NCBI GenBank assembly: GCA_963704835.1
Contig: CAVPHW010000014.1
Span: forward strand, 108,269-172,268
Reading direction: 5' to 3'
From: GCA-2746605 sp963704835
GTDB lineage: Bacteria > Bacteroidota > Ignavibacteria > Ignavibacteriales > Melioribacteraceae
Length of the DNA: 64,000 nucleotides
Made by a program: the position numbers and the translations under genes. The notes beneath the pieces were generated by a model. It made no database searches and was not told the origin of the DNA. It saw nothing but the letters and a program-made list of their open reading frames with translations. The first letter of the stretch is position 1. Every line of letters begins with the position of its first letter. Positions 46,351-54,621 of the stretch are shown piece by piece.

Positions 46351-47955
46351 TTATAATTGCGGACCAGCAGCAACTAAACTCTTACCTTCTTCATTATCAG
46401 TATATTGCTCAAAATTTTTGATAAATAAAGCGGCTAATTCATTTGCTTTTTTATCCCAGTCAGCTGGATTTTCATAGGTATCTCTTGGGTCTAAAATTTT
46501 TGGATTCACATCATGCAATGCAGTTGGCACTTGCAAATTGAAAATTGGGATAATTTTTGTCTCAGATTTTTCAATTGAACCATCAAGAATTGCATCAATT
46601 ATTCCACGAGTATCTTTTATTGAAATTCTCTTTCCTGTTCCATTCCAACCTGTATTAACCAAGTAGGCTTCTGAACCATGAGCTTCCATTTTCTTTACTA
46701 ATTCTTCACCGTATTTTGTTGGGTGTAAACTTAAGAATGCTTTACCAAAACATGCGGAAAAAGTTGGTTGAGGAGTAGTAACACCTCTTTCAGTGCCAGC
46801 AAGTTTTGCAGTAAACCCAGAAAGAAAATGATACTTAGTTTGTTCAGGTGTTAATTTTGATACAGGAGGCATTACTCCGAAAGCATCAGCTGTTAAGAAA
46901 ATTACTTTGCTTGCGTGTCCAGCTTTGGAAACTGGTTTAACAATATTTTTAATATGATAAATCGGATATGAAACACGTGTGTTACTTGTAACGGAACCAT
47001 CGTTAAAATCTATTTTCCCATTTTCATTAACAGTTACATTTTCTAACAAAGCATCTCTTTTAATTGCAGCGTAAATATCTGGTTCTGATTCTTTATCAAG
47101 ATCAATTGTTTTTGCATAACAGCCGCCTTCAAAATTGAATACACCAGCATCATCCCAGCCATGTTCATCATCGCCAATTAGTTCTCTTTTAGGATCTGTT
47201 GAAAGAGTAGTTTTGCCGGTACCAGATAATCCAAAAAATATAGCCACATCTCCATCTTTCCCTTTATTAGCCGAGCAATGCATTGAAGCGATGCCGTTTA
47301 ACGGTAAGTAATAGTTCATCATAGCGAACATACCTTTTTTCATTTCGCCGCCATACCAAGAACCACCAATTACCTGCATTTTTTCAGTTAGATTAAAAAC
47401 GGTGAAAACTTCAGAATTTAGGCCATGTTCTTTCCATTTAGTATTGGATGTTTTCGAGCCATTCATTATAACAAAATCTGGTTCACCAAAACTTTCTAAT
47501 TCTTCAGTAGTTGGTCTAATAAACATATTGTAAACAAAATGGGCTTGCCAAGCTACTTCCATAATAAAACGAACTTTTAATCTTGAATCTTCATTAGCAC
47601 CACAAAAAGCATCAACCACATAAAGTTTTTTACCTGAAAGTTGTTTAGTTACTGTATTCTTTAAATCATTCCAAACCTCTTTGGAAATTGGCTTGTTATC
47701 ATTAACAGCTTTAGGTGATGTCCACCAAATAGTATTTTCTGAAACACTATCTTTAACAATGTATTTATCTTTTGGTGAACGTCCAGTAAAAACTCCCGTC
47801 ATTACATTAAGTGCTCCAAGTTCAGTTAATTGTGCTTTTTCATATCCCTCAAGGCTTGGATCGGTCTCATGCTTATACAGGTCATTGAATGATAAATTGT
47901 GAAAAACTTGTACAGTTTCCTTAATTCCATATTTAGTTAAATCTAGTTTACTCAT
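46351..47955 (-). CDS. pckA: PckA, ATP-dependent phosphoenolpyruvate carboxykinase
   Basis: This is a protein of about 534 residues. Motifs are the substrate-binding TGRSPKDKY, the kinase P-loop GLSGTGKTTLS, the metal site GDDEHGWDD, and RVSYPI toward the C-terminal half. It interconverts oxaloacetate and PEP with ATP. The ATG at 47955 (MSKLDLTKYGI) has a perfect AAAAGGAG ribosome site and is preferred over an upstream in-frame codon at 48030. It is divergent from the histidine kinase with about 300 bases between. Confidence 0.96.
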   Translation of the reverse strand: MSKLDLTKYGIKETVQVFHNLSFNDLYKHETDPSLEGYEKAQLTELGALNVMTGVFTGRSPKDKYIVKDSVSENTIWWTSPKAVNDNKPISKEVWNDLKNTVTKQLSGKKLYVVDAFCGANEDSRLKVRFIMEVAWQAHFVYNMFIRPTTEELESFGEPDFVIMNGSKTSNTKWKEHGLNSEVFTVFNLTEKMQVIGGSWYGGEMKKGMFAMMNYYLPLNGIASMHCSANKGKDGDVAIFFGLSGTGKTTLSTDPKRELIGDDEHGWDDAGVFNFEGGCYAKTIDLDKESEPDIYAAIKRDALLENVTVNENGKIDFNDGSVTSNTRVSYPIYHIKNIVKPVSKAGHASKVIFLTADAFGVMPPVSKLTPEQTKYHFLSGFTAKLAGTERGVTTPQPTFSACFGKAFLSLHPTKYGEELVKKMEAHGSEAYLVNTGWNGTGKRISIKDTRGIIDAILDGSIEKSETKIIPIFNLQVPTALHDVNPKILDPRDTYENPADWDKKANELAALFIKNFEQYTDNEEGKSLVAAGPQL

Positions 47956-48258
47956 ATTTATATCTCCTTTTAAAAAAAATTTTGCGTAAAGTGTTGCTGA
48001 GGTAATAAGACTAAAATCTTTGACTGTCATAAAAAACTTTAGATCTAAAGCTATTAAAATTTGGTACTATCTTCAACATTTAATGAAATTTTGATATACT
48101 TTCTCATTGAATTTTTGCTTTTATTAGTGAATTCAGCTATTGAATTGAGTCAGGAATAAGAGATTAATGTGCTTTTTATCACATAATATTTACCTTTCTT
48201 CTCTATAATTGAATATATAAAATTAATTTATATAGAAAAGGGCATTTACATTTAAATT
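47956..48258. promoter_or_regulatory. Divergent region between pckA and the histidine kinase
   Basis: This is 303 bases with the pckA ribosome site at its left end and AGAAAAGGG ahead of the kinase gene. It contains AT-rich promoter-like DNA. No clear operator palindrome or small gene was seen. Confidence 0.4.
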
Positions 48259-51200
48259 ATGCAAGAAAATTCTGAAATAGAAAATTTTTTCAATGAGATT
48301 AAACTTGATTTCCAAAGTTTTATTGAACAGCTACCTATGGGGGCGATTGTTTTAAGTGAAAAGTGGAAAGTAATTTCTATTAATTCTTATGCGATGAAAA
48401 TTCTATTTAATAAGGATAAAACTGAAAATAGTTATGATATTAATGTTTTTTCAGACAACTATCTTTCAGATATTTTACCATTAAACAAAATATTTAAACT
48501 AAAAAACGGTATTGGGTTTGAAGAAAAACTTATTGGAGTGAATGATAAAAATACCAATGAGCAAATAATCATTACAGGTATTCCAATATTAAATGGAGAT
48601 AAATTTAATGGTGGATTACTTTTCCTTAAAAATGAAGAAGAACACAAAGAACAAAAAGACTTGTATATAAATCCATATTCTATCTCAAGTGTACTTGAAC
48701 ATATTAGCAGCTGTTATTTTATTACAGATCTAAGTGGTAATTTACAATTATCTTCCTCTACCTTTGAGAACAAATGTGTTTCCGTAGATCTTTCGAAAAT
48801 AAATATATCCGAGGTTTTTAATAATATTGATGAATCCCTCCTAATCAATAAGTTAAATTCGGCTTTTGAAACGAATAAATTTCAAAGTATTCAATTAGAC
48901 TACATTTCGGAAAGTGAAAATATTCAATTTAATGCAGTAATTATCCCTCTTCTTACCAATGGGAATGATAAATCATTATTGTTCTTGCTAAAAGAAAAAA
49001 ATATTCCCAAGAATGATGCAATTGATTTTCTTAGTGGCACCAACGAAAAAATAAATCTAATTGATTTTGCTGTCGCAAGTTCAGATGCATTGTTTAAATC
49101 TAACTTAAAAGGTGCAATTACATTTTGGTCCGATGGAGCACAATCCTTCTTTAAAAAAAGCAAAGATGAAGTTTCAAATTCCTTTATTTTCGAATTATTC
49201 CCTGAAATAGATGCTACTTTATTTGATAAAATAAGAAATAGCATTATTACAAATAATGAGTGGGAAGGTGAATTAAAATACTTAAACGCTAATTTAGAAT
49301 TGGCAATTAGCATAAAAATAAAGTTACACAGAGAAAACAAAATAAGTGAACTACTTTACTATTGTGAACATATTACTAGCAACCAATTAAAATTCAAAGA
49401 GGCAAGGGAAGAGGAAAGAAACTTTTTTAGAGATACTGTATTAAAATCAGATGAAATGATTTTACAAACAAATCCCTATGGAACTATATTATTTGCCAAT
49501 GATACCTTTTGTAAAGAATTCGGTTATGAGCTTGATGAAATTACAGGAATGTTTTTTCTAGATTTTGTTGATCACGGGTATAGACTAATAAACGATCTAA
49601 CCGATTTTGCGAGTTCTGTTAGTAAAAAATCTTTAGAGTTAATACCACTAATAACTAAAAAGGGTAAAATAGTTGATGTAAGCACTTCAATTAATATTTC
49701 TATTGTTGGGCCCGATCTAAAATCCTTTACCATATACTTAAGAAAATACAATTATAAAGAAAAACTTCAGCTTGAAATTTCAGATTCACTTCTAGAGGCA
49801 TACCCAAAACCGGTTATTATTTTAAAAAACAGCTTTATTTTAAATTATAACAAAAAATTAACAGAGTTATTTGGAACCGTAAATGGTATTGCCAACCAAA
49901 GAATTTCTGAGTTTATCAGAGAAGATTTTCTAGATGAGTTTAATAATTTCTTAGGTCAATCAACTTTGTTAAAAGAAAGTAATTTAATTAAAATTGCTGT
50001 TCAAGATACAGATGAAATAGATGTTACGTTTACCAAACTCTATGTAAATGAAGATGAATCAAACTTTGTGTTGGAATTAAACCCAATTATTTCTGAATCA
50101 CAGCAGTTTGATATAAGCTCAATTACAAATATCATAGAAGAGTTAAACCATGTTTTATGGCAAGGTAATGTTTCAGATTCCTCAATAATCTTTGAAACAC
50201 TTACTCATAATATTGAAGAGATTACTCAATTCTCAAGCAATGAATTTATTCAAAATCCAAATTTATGGGTTGAAATAATTCACCCGGATGATTTTGAAAA
50301 ATTTAATTCTTCATTAAATGACTTTATCATAAATGAAAAAAAGTCAATTGAATTGGAATATAGAATCATCACTAAATCAAGTTCAATTGTTTGGATAAAT
50401 AATAAAATTGCAAAAATTAATGGCAGTCATGATGACTCAAAAATGGTTGGGATTATAAATGAAGTATCAAAAAAAATCAATTATCAAGATGATCTTTCTA
50501 AGAAAATAAATGAGCTTGAAAAATTAAATATAACCAAAGATAAATTTATATCAATAATTTCTCATGATCTTAAGTCTCCATTTACATCAATTGTTGGATT
50601 TGCGGAATTAGGAATAAATGACAATACACTTACTGCTGAAGAACTTAAGGAATATATGGGGCATATTAAAGATGCTTCCATGCATACTCTAGATTTGGTT
50701 AATGGATTGCTTGATTGGACCAGACTTCAAACTGGAAGACTTACGATCAATCCAGCAGTTGTAAATGCAAATTATTTGGTTAGAAAAACATCTGAAATAT
50801 TGAATGGATATGCGGTTCAAAAAGGCATTTCTTTAGTCGTTGATGTTGATGAAAGCATTTTCATTCAAGCTGATGAAGGAATCCTCACTCAAGCTTTTAA
50901 TAATTTGGTTTCAAACTCACTAAAATTTACTCCTAAAGGTGGAACTATTTCAATCATTGCTGAACAACTTTCCAATCAGCAAAAAGTTAAGTTTACCGTT
51001 AAAGACACCGGAATTGGTATTGAAGAAGAAGATTTAAATAAACTTTTTATTGTTGATGAAAAATTCACCACTCTTGGCACTGAAGGGGAAAGAGGAACTG
51101 GATTAGGCTTAAGTCTGGTAAAGGAAATTATTGAAAAACACAACGGACAAATTGAAGTAAAAAGTATTGTTGGTGAAGGAACGGAATTTATTTTCTCCTT

Positions 51201-51591
51201 ACCAGTTTCAACTCCATCAATATTATTAATTGATGACAAAGAGACAGAAAGAATAATATATTCAAAATTAGTTGGGAGTATTACTTCGGGAATTAAGATA
51301 TTTACCGCAGAAAATTTTGATGCTGCAAGCAAACTAGTATCTGAAAAAATGCCAATGCTAATAATTTCGGAAAATAAAATCAATCAAACCAATGCTATTG
51401 ATTTTTATAGCTCTCTGCAAAAAACTAAATCAAGGTATAAACCATCCTACTTTATACTAACAAGAAAAATCACTGAAGATGAGATTGAGAAATGCAATAG
51501 AGCGGGGATTGATTCAATTCAATCAAAACCTATTGAAATTAAGACATTAAAGAAAATCCTTGATGAATTCATTCTTGGAATTCACAAATAG
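48259..51591 (+). CDS. PAS-domain sensor histidine kinase with degenerate receiver
   Basis: This is a cytoplasmic protein of 1110 residues without a membrane helix. Several PAS-like domains fill residues 1 to about 740 (QTNPYGTILFANDTFCKEFG and GNSSxxF-type blocks; the last is a PAS_3-like fold with WVEIIHPDDFEKF). The HisKA dimerisation domain carries His769 in ISHDLKSPF, followed by HATPase with the N box (NNLVSNSLKFTP), G1 (DTGIGIEEED) and G2 (GTGLGLSLVKEI). The C-terminal 120 residues (from SILLIDDKETE) have a receiver fold. The phospho-acceptor position reads IISENK (about 1035-1040), with no Asp, although the late Lys is kept (QSKPIE). Ligand and partner regulator are unknown. No response regulator is adjacent. 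Confidence 0.92.
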   Translation: MQENSEIENFFNEIKLDFQSFIEQLPMGAIVLSEKWKVISINSYAMKILFNKDKTENSYDINVFSDNYLSDILPLNKIFKLKNGIGFEEKLIGVNDKNTNEQIIITGIPILNGDKFNGGLLFLKNEEEHKEQKDLYINPYSISSVLEHISSCYFITDLSGNLQLSSSTFENKCVSVDLSKINISEVFNNIDESLLINKLNSAFETNKFQSIQLDYISESENIQFNAVIIPLLTNGNDKSLLFLLKEKNIPKNDAIDFLSGTNEKINLIDFAVASSDALFKSNLKGAITFWSDGAQSFFKKSKDEVSNSFIFELFPEIDATLFDKIRNSIITNNEWEGELKYLNANLELAISIKIKLHRENKISELLYYCEHITSNQLKFKEAREEERNFFRDTVLKSDEMILQTNPYGTILFANDTFCKEFGYELDEITGMFFLDFVDHGYRLINDLTDFASSVSKKSLELIPLITKKGKIVDVSTSINISIVGPDLKSFTIYLRKYNYKEKLQLEISDSLLEAYPKPVIILKNSFILNYNKKLTELFGTVNGIANQRISEFIREDFLDEFNNFLGQSTLLKESNLIKIAVQDTDEIDVTFTKLYVNEDESNFVLELNPIISESQQFDISSITNIIEELNHVLWQGNVSDSSIIFETLTHNIEEITQFSSNEFIQNPNLWVEIIHPDDFEKFNSSLNDFIINEKKSIELEYRIITKSSSIVWINNKIAKINGSHDDSKMVGIINEVSKKINYQDDLSKKINELEKLNITKDKFISIISHDLKSPFTSIVGFAELGINDNTLTAEELKEYMGHIKDASMHTLDLVNGLLDWTRLQTGRLTINPAVVNANYLVRKTSEILNGYAVQKGISLVVDVDESIFIQADEGILTQAFNNLVSNSLKFTPKGGTISIIAEQLSNQQKVKFTVKDTGIGIEEEDLNKLFIVDEKFTTLGTEGERGTGLGLSLVKEIIEKHNGQIEVKSIVGEGTEFIFSLPVSTPSILLIDDKETERIIYSKLVGSITSGIKIFTAENFDAASKLVSEKMPMLIISENKINQTNAIDFYSSLQKTKSRYKPSYFILTRKITEDEIEKCNRAGIDSIQSKPIEIKTLKKILDEFILGIHK

Positions 51592-51610
51592 CCAGCTGAC
51601 TAAAACATTC

Positions 51611-53728
51611 TTACTTTTGTTTAAGCACTATTCCTGTTGAAGGATTTAACTTAACAGATCCATTAATTGATTTAATAGTTTCTGGACAAGCTGAATTTTC
51701 ATCAGCTAATATTTCCCACCATCCTTGAGGAAGCTGAATATCTAATGATTTTGAATTATCAGCATTAAATGCAACATAGTAATATCTGTTCTTATGCTTT
51801 ATTTGATATGCTAACGCAAACTCATTGTTTTTAAAATTTTGAAAAGAATAATTATCATAATCTGCTTTTCTAAATGCCTCATGGTTCTTGCGAAGTTTAA
51901 TCAAACCTTTATAATAATTAACTAAATCTTTATTAAGCTCGGCATGGATGTAGTTCAAATAGTTTGTGTTATTATCCTTATTGTACGAATTGTGATCAAG
52001 AGTGCCTGCTTCAGTCTCTTCAACGAATGGCATTGGCTCAATGACCTTAGAACGAGCAAATTCTTGTCCTTCATGAATCATTGTAATCCCTTGAGAAGTG
52101 AACAAGAATAATCCGGCTAATTTATGAAGTTTTAATTCTTCCGGAGTAAGATGAACATTTTGGTTTATGTTTGTAATTACTTCGTCTTTTTTAACTTTAC
52201 CTAATCCCAGTCGAATAAAATCGCCAAGTGTATATCCATCATGAGATTCTACATAATTAACAGAATGTTCAGGTTCTTGAAAAAGTCCAAATTCTTCATT
52301 AATTAAAGTTCCTCTAACATAACTTTTTATTCGGTCAATGTTATTATTTCCATACCACTTTCCAAAAATCCATCCTAATCCATCAAAAGGATTTTCACCT
52401 TTTATTCCGTTTCTAACATGGTCGTTCCAGCTTCCCCATCCACGCAAAGAAAATCCCATTGGGTCATATCCACCGCCCCAAGGTTCGCAAACAAAAACAA
52501 CATTAGGATTTATCTTTTTTGCTTCCCTAATTACAGTTTCGATGGTCTCCCAATCAATAAGTTTCCCTAGATCAAATCTGAAACCATCAACATGATATTC
52601 TTTCATCCAATACAAAATGCTTTCTACAATCAGTTTTCTAAGCATTGGTCGTTCTGTTTTAAGATCGTTACCACAATAACTTTCGGCAATAAAATTACCA
52701 TTCTCATCAGCTCTAAAATAATAATCTTGATCAATTTCTTTTAAATTTCCAATTTCATATTCTGATAGATGATTATAAACAACATCCATCATAACAGCTA
52801 TTCCGTTTTTATGAAATGTTTTAACCATTTCCTTAAATTGAGTTACTTGATCACCATTTTGTCCAATCCAAATTCCTCTTTTTAACGAATCTAAATTTTC
52901 AGCATAATAAGCGGCAGGAGCAAAAAAGTTAGAGGTCATATAACCCCAATGGTTTTTCTCATACGGATTCCAAGAATTATACCTTCCATTTAATGAATCC
53001 TTAAATGGGATTTCTACATAACCAAATTCTTGTGTAGGTAATAACTCAATCGTATTAACCCCGAGAGATTTTATATAATTCAATCCTCCGGTAATATCAT
53101 CTTCTACTAAACCTTTATAAGTTCCAGGAAAATTTGAACCGGAAGATTTATGAGCGGTTAAATCTCTTACATGCATCTCATAAACTATAAGATCTCGCCA
53201 ATCTCTTTGAATCCACGTATCATCTTCCCAATCAAACTTTTGATTATAAACTATTGATTTACGGGGATTTAAAAAATCAATGTAAGTGGCAACTGCTTTG
53301 GCGTAAGGATCTACACTCAAATTTGGGGTTGTCTTGTTTATCAAATGATCATGTGAATAAACTTTAAAACCATAATATTTATTTGAAAGGTCTTTATCCA
53401 AAATTACTTCCCAAACACCATCTGAATCTTTAATCATTTTGTGCTCAGTTCCTTCAGCATCTTGCACTTGATCAAAAATATGAAGATTTATTTGAATAGC
53501 ATTGGGAGCAAATAATCGGAAAATTGTTTTATTGTCTTCAACAAAAGAACCTAATTCTTTTGAAGAATATAAACTGTTCAGCTGAAATTGAGATAATTTG
53601 TTTTCAATTGAATCAGGAAATTGAGCTTCTTTATTTTCTGTAATATACAACTGTAACCCTTCTGTATTTAGATTAGGAAATAGTAGAACTATTGCTGTAA
53701 ATGCAAATATTTTAAAGATCTTTTTCAT
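51611..53728 (-). CDS. Secreted GH13 family enzyme, type I pullulanase-like
   Basis: This is a 705-residue protein with a signal peptide (about 1-22), an N-terminal CBM48-like domain (FRLFAPNAIQINLHIFD) and a GH13 barrel. Conserved regions are DVVYNHLSE, GFRFDLGK (nucleophile Asp), FVCEPWGGG (acid/base Glu) and ESHDGYTLGD. The segment HWGYMTSNFFAPAAYYA is the debranching-type loop of pullulanase or isoamylase. It cleaves alpha-1,6 or alpha-1,4 links in glycogen or starch outside the cytoplasm. The exact bond specificity is not decided by motifs. Confidence 0.88.
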   Translation of the reverse strand: MKKIFKIFAFTAIVLLFPNLNTEGLQLYITENKEAQFPDSIENKLSQFQLNSLYSSKELGSFVEDNKTIFRLFAPNAIQINLHIFDQVQDAEGTEHKMIKDSDGVWEVILDKDLSNKYYGFKVYSHDHLINKTTPNLSVDPYAKAVATYIDFLNPRKSIVYNQKFDWEDDTWIQRDWRDLIVYEMHVRDLTAHKSSGSNFPGTYKGLVEDDITGGLNYIKSLGVNTIELLPTQEFGYVEIPFKDSLNGRYNSWNPYEKNHWGYMTSNFFAPAAYYAENLDSLKRGIWIGQNGDQVTQFKEMVKTFHKNGIAVMMDVVYNHLSEYEIGNLKEIDQDYYFRADENGNFIAESYCGNDLKTERPMLRKLIVESILYWMKEYHVDGFRFDLGKLIDWETIETVIREAKKINPNVVFVCEPWGGGYDPMGFSLRGWGSWNDHVRNGIKGENPFDGLGWIFGKWYGNNNIDRIKSYVRGTLINEEFGLFQEPEHSVNYVESHDGYTLGDFIRLGLGKVKKDEVITNINQNVHLTPEELKLHKLAGLFLFTSQGITMIHEGQEFARSKVIEPMPFVEETEAGTLDHNSYNKDNNTNYLNYIHAELNKDLVNYYKGLIKLRKNHEAFRKADYDNYSFQNFKNNEFALAYQIKHKNRYYYVAFNADNSKSLDIQLPQGWWEILADENSACPETIKSINGSVKLNPSTGIVLKQK

Positions 53729-53821
53729 ATAGATTATCGTATTGTTAACTCAAAAATTAACTAAAACAATTGAGGTGTACAAATAAGTAGCGGAAAAATA
53801 GAGCGAATATTACGGATCTAT

Positions 53822-54247
53822 TTATTCCAATATTGGCGGAGAATTATTTTCTTGTATCTCAAACTCTACACTATGAGCTGCAATGTAATCATTGTTGGTT
53901 AAAGTTAAATTAATTCTATAATGATGTGAACCAGGAAAATCAGTAGGAATTAGCCAGTTATAGCTTCCATCATTCTCTGTAGTGGCAATAATAGTATGAA
54001 CTTTTTTGAATTTTTTAAGCAAGTCAATTTTAATATAATTTACATTGTTAGTAATATCCCACTTGATTTCATAAGTGTTTCCTGGAATCCATTCTACTCT
54101 TTCAACTGGATTTTGAATTTGTTTTAGTGAAACGATAACCGGTTTTTCTTCAATTGGATCTTCAGGAGTATTGATAGATTCTCGGCAAGAAATAAAAAGT
54201 AATGAAGCGAGGGTTAATAAAAATAATATTCTGATATTAGTTTTCAT
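53822..54247 (-). CDS. Small lipoprotein with Kre9/Knh1-like beta domain
   Basis: This is a 141-residue protein with lipobox FISC (Cys near residue 21). The mature part has a beta-sandwich pattern seen in the Ser-Thr-rich GPI-anchored/Kre9 family (EWIPGNTYEIKWDIT, IKIDLLKKFKKVHTI, ENDGSYNWLIPTDF). Such domains decorate secreted proteins in Bacteroidota and are probably structural. It sits alone between the GH13 gene and a repeat cluster. Confidence 0.75.
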   Translation of the reverse strand: MKTNIRILFLLTLASLLFISCRESINTPEDPIEEKPVIVSLKQIQNPVERVEWIPGNTYEIKWDITNNVNYIKIDLLKKFKKVHTIIATTENDGSYNWLIPTDFPGSHHYRINLTLTNNDYIAAHSVEFEIQENNSPPILE

Positions 54248-54306
54248 GATTTACCTCAAATTGACTTAACTAAATGCAAAATAGGAATAAAATCATTAAT
54301 AATAAA

Positions 54307-54406
54307 GAGTGTAAATCACAATTGATGGAATAAAAAATATCAAATAACTTTTTCACAGATTGAACGTCCAAAAACCTGACTAACCAATATGAGCTACAAG
54401 TTGTAA
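54307..54406 (+). repeat. Repeat unit copy 1, palindromic, in the 54.3 kb cluster
   Basis: This unit begins GAGTGTAAATCACAATT and ends with CTACAAGTTGTAA. It is followed by its own reverse arm: CTGACTAACCAAT here faces ATTGATTAGCGTCAG, and CAGATTGA faces GGTCAATCTG at 54428-54437. With that arm it can fold into a long imperfect hairpin. It is about 93% identical to 54494-54592. Confidence 0.75.
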
Positions 54407-54493
54407 GGTAGATTGATTAGCGTCAGCGGTCAATCTGCATGATTTTATAAAAAATTGAAAGTGTTTTAGTGAATAAAACTATTCTTTATAAAT

Positions 54494-54592
54494 GAGTGTA
54501 AATCACAATTGATGGAATAAAAATATCAAATAACTTTTTCACAGATTGACCGTCAAAAAACCTGACTAACCAATCTGTGCTACAAATTGTAA
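54494..54592 (+). repeat. Repeat unit copy 2, in the 54.3 kb cluster
   Basis: This is a near-copy of 54307-54406, starting 187 bases later. It retains a perfect nine-base inverted pair, CACAGATTG and CAATCTGTG (mutated in copy 1). The downstream long arm seen after copy 1 is missing. Confidence 0.75.
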
Positions 54593-54596
54593 AAAT

Positions 54597-54621
54597 GAGA
54601 ATAAATCACAATTAATGGAAT
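54597..54621 (+). repeat. Partial third repeat unit
   Basis: GAGAATAAATCACAATTAATGGAAT matches the first 25 bases of the unit with three or four changes. It ends at the stop codon of the sorting-domain gene. The rest of the 54248-54620 gap holds no gene. Confidence 0.55.

Noticed and set aside
48924..49340. Open frame of 138 codons antisense to the histidine kinase
   Set aside because: The kinase frame is continuous over 1110 codons; the antisense product is low-complexity Ser/Leu/Phe.
50976..51383. Open frame antisense to the kinase C-terminus
   Set aside because: It overlaps conserved HATPase and receiver blocks on the other strand and has no recognisable domain.
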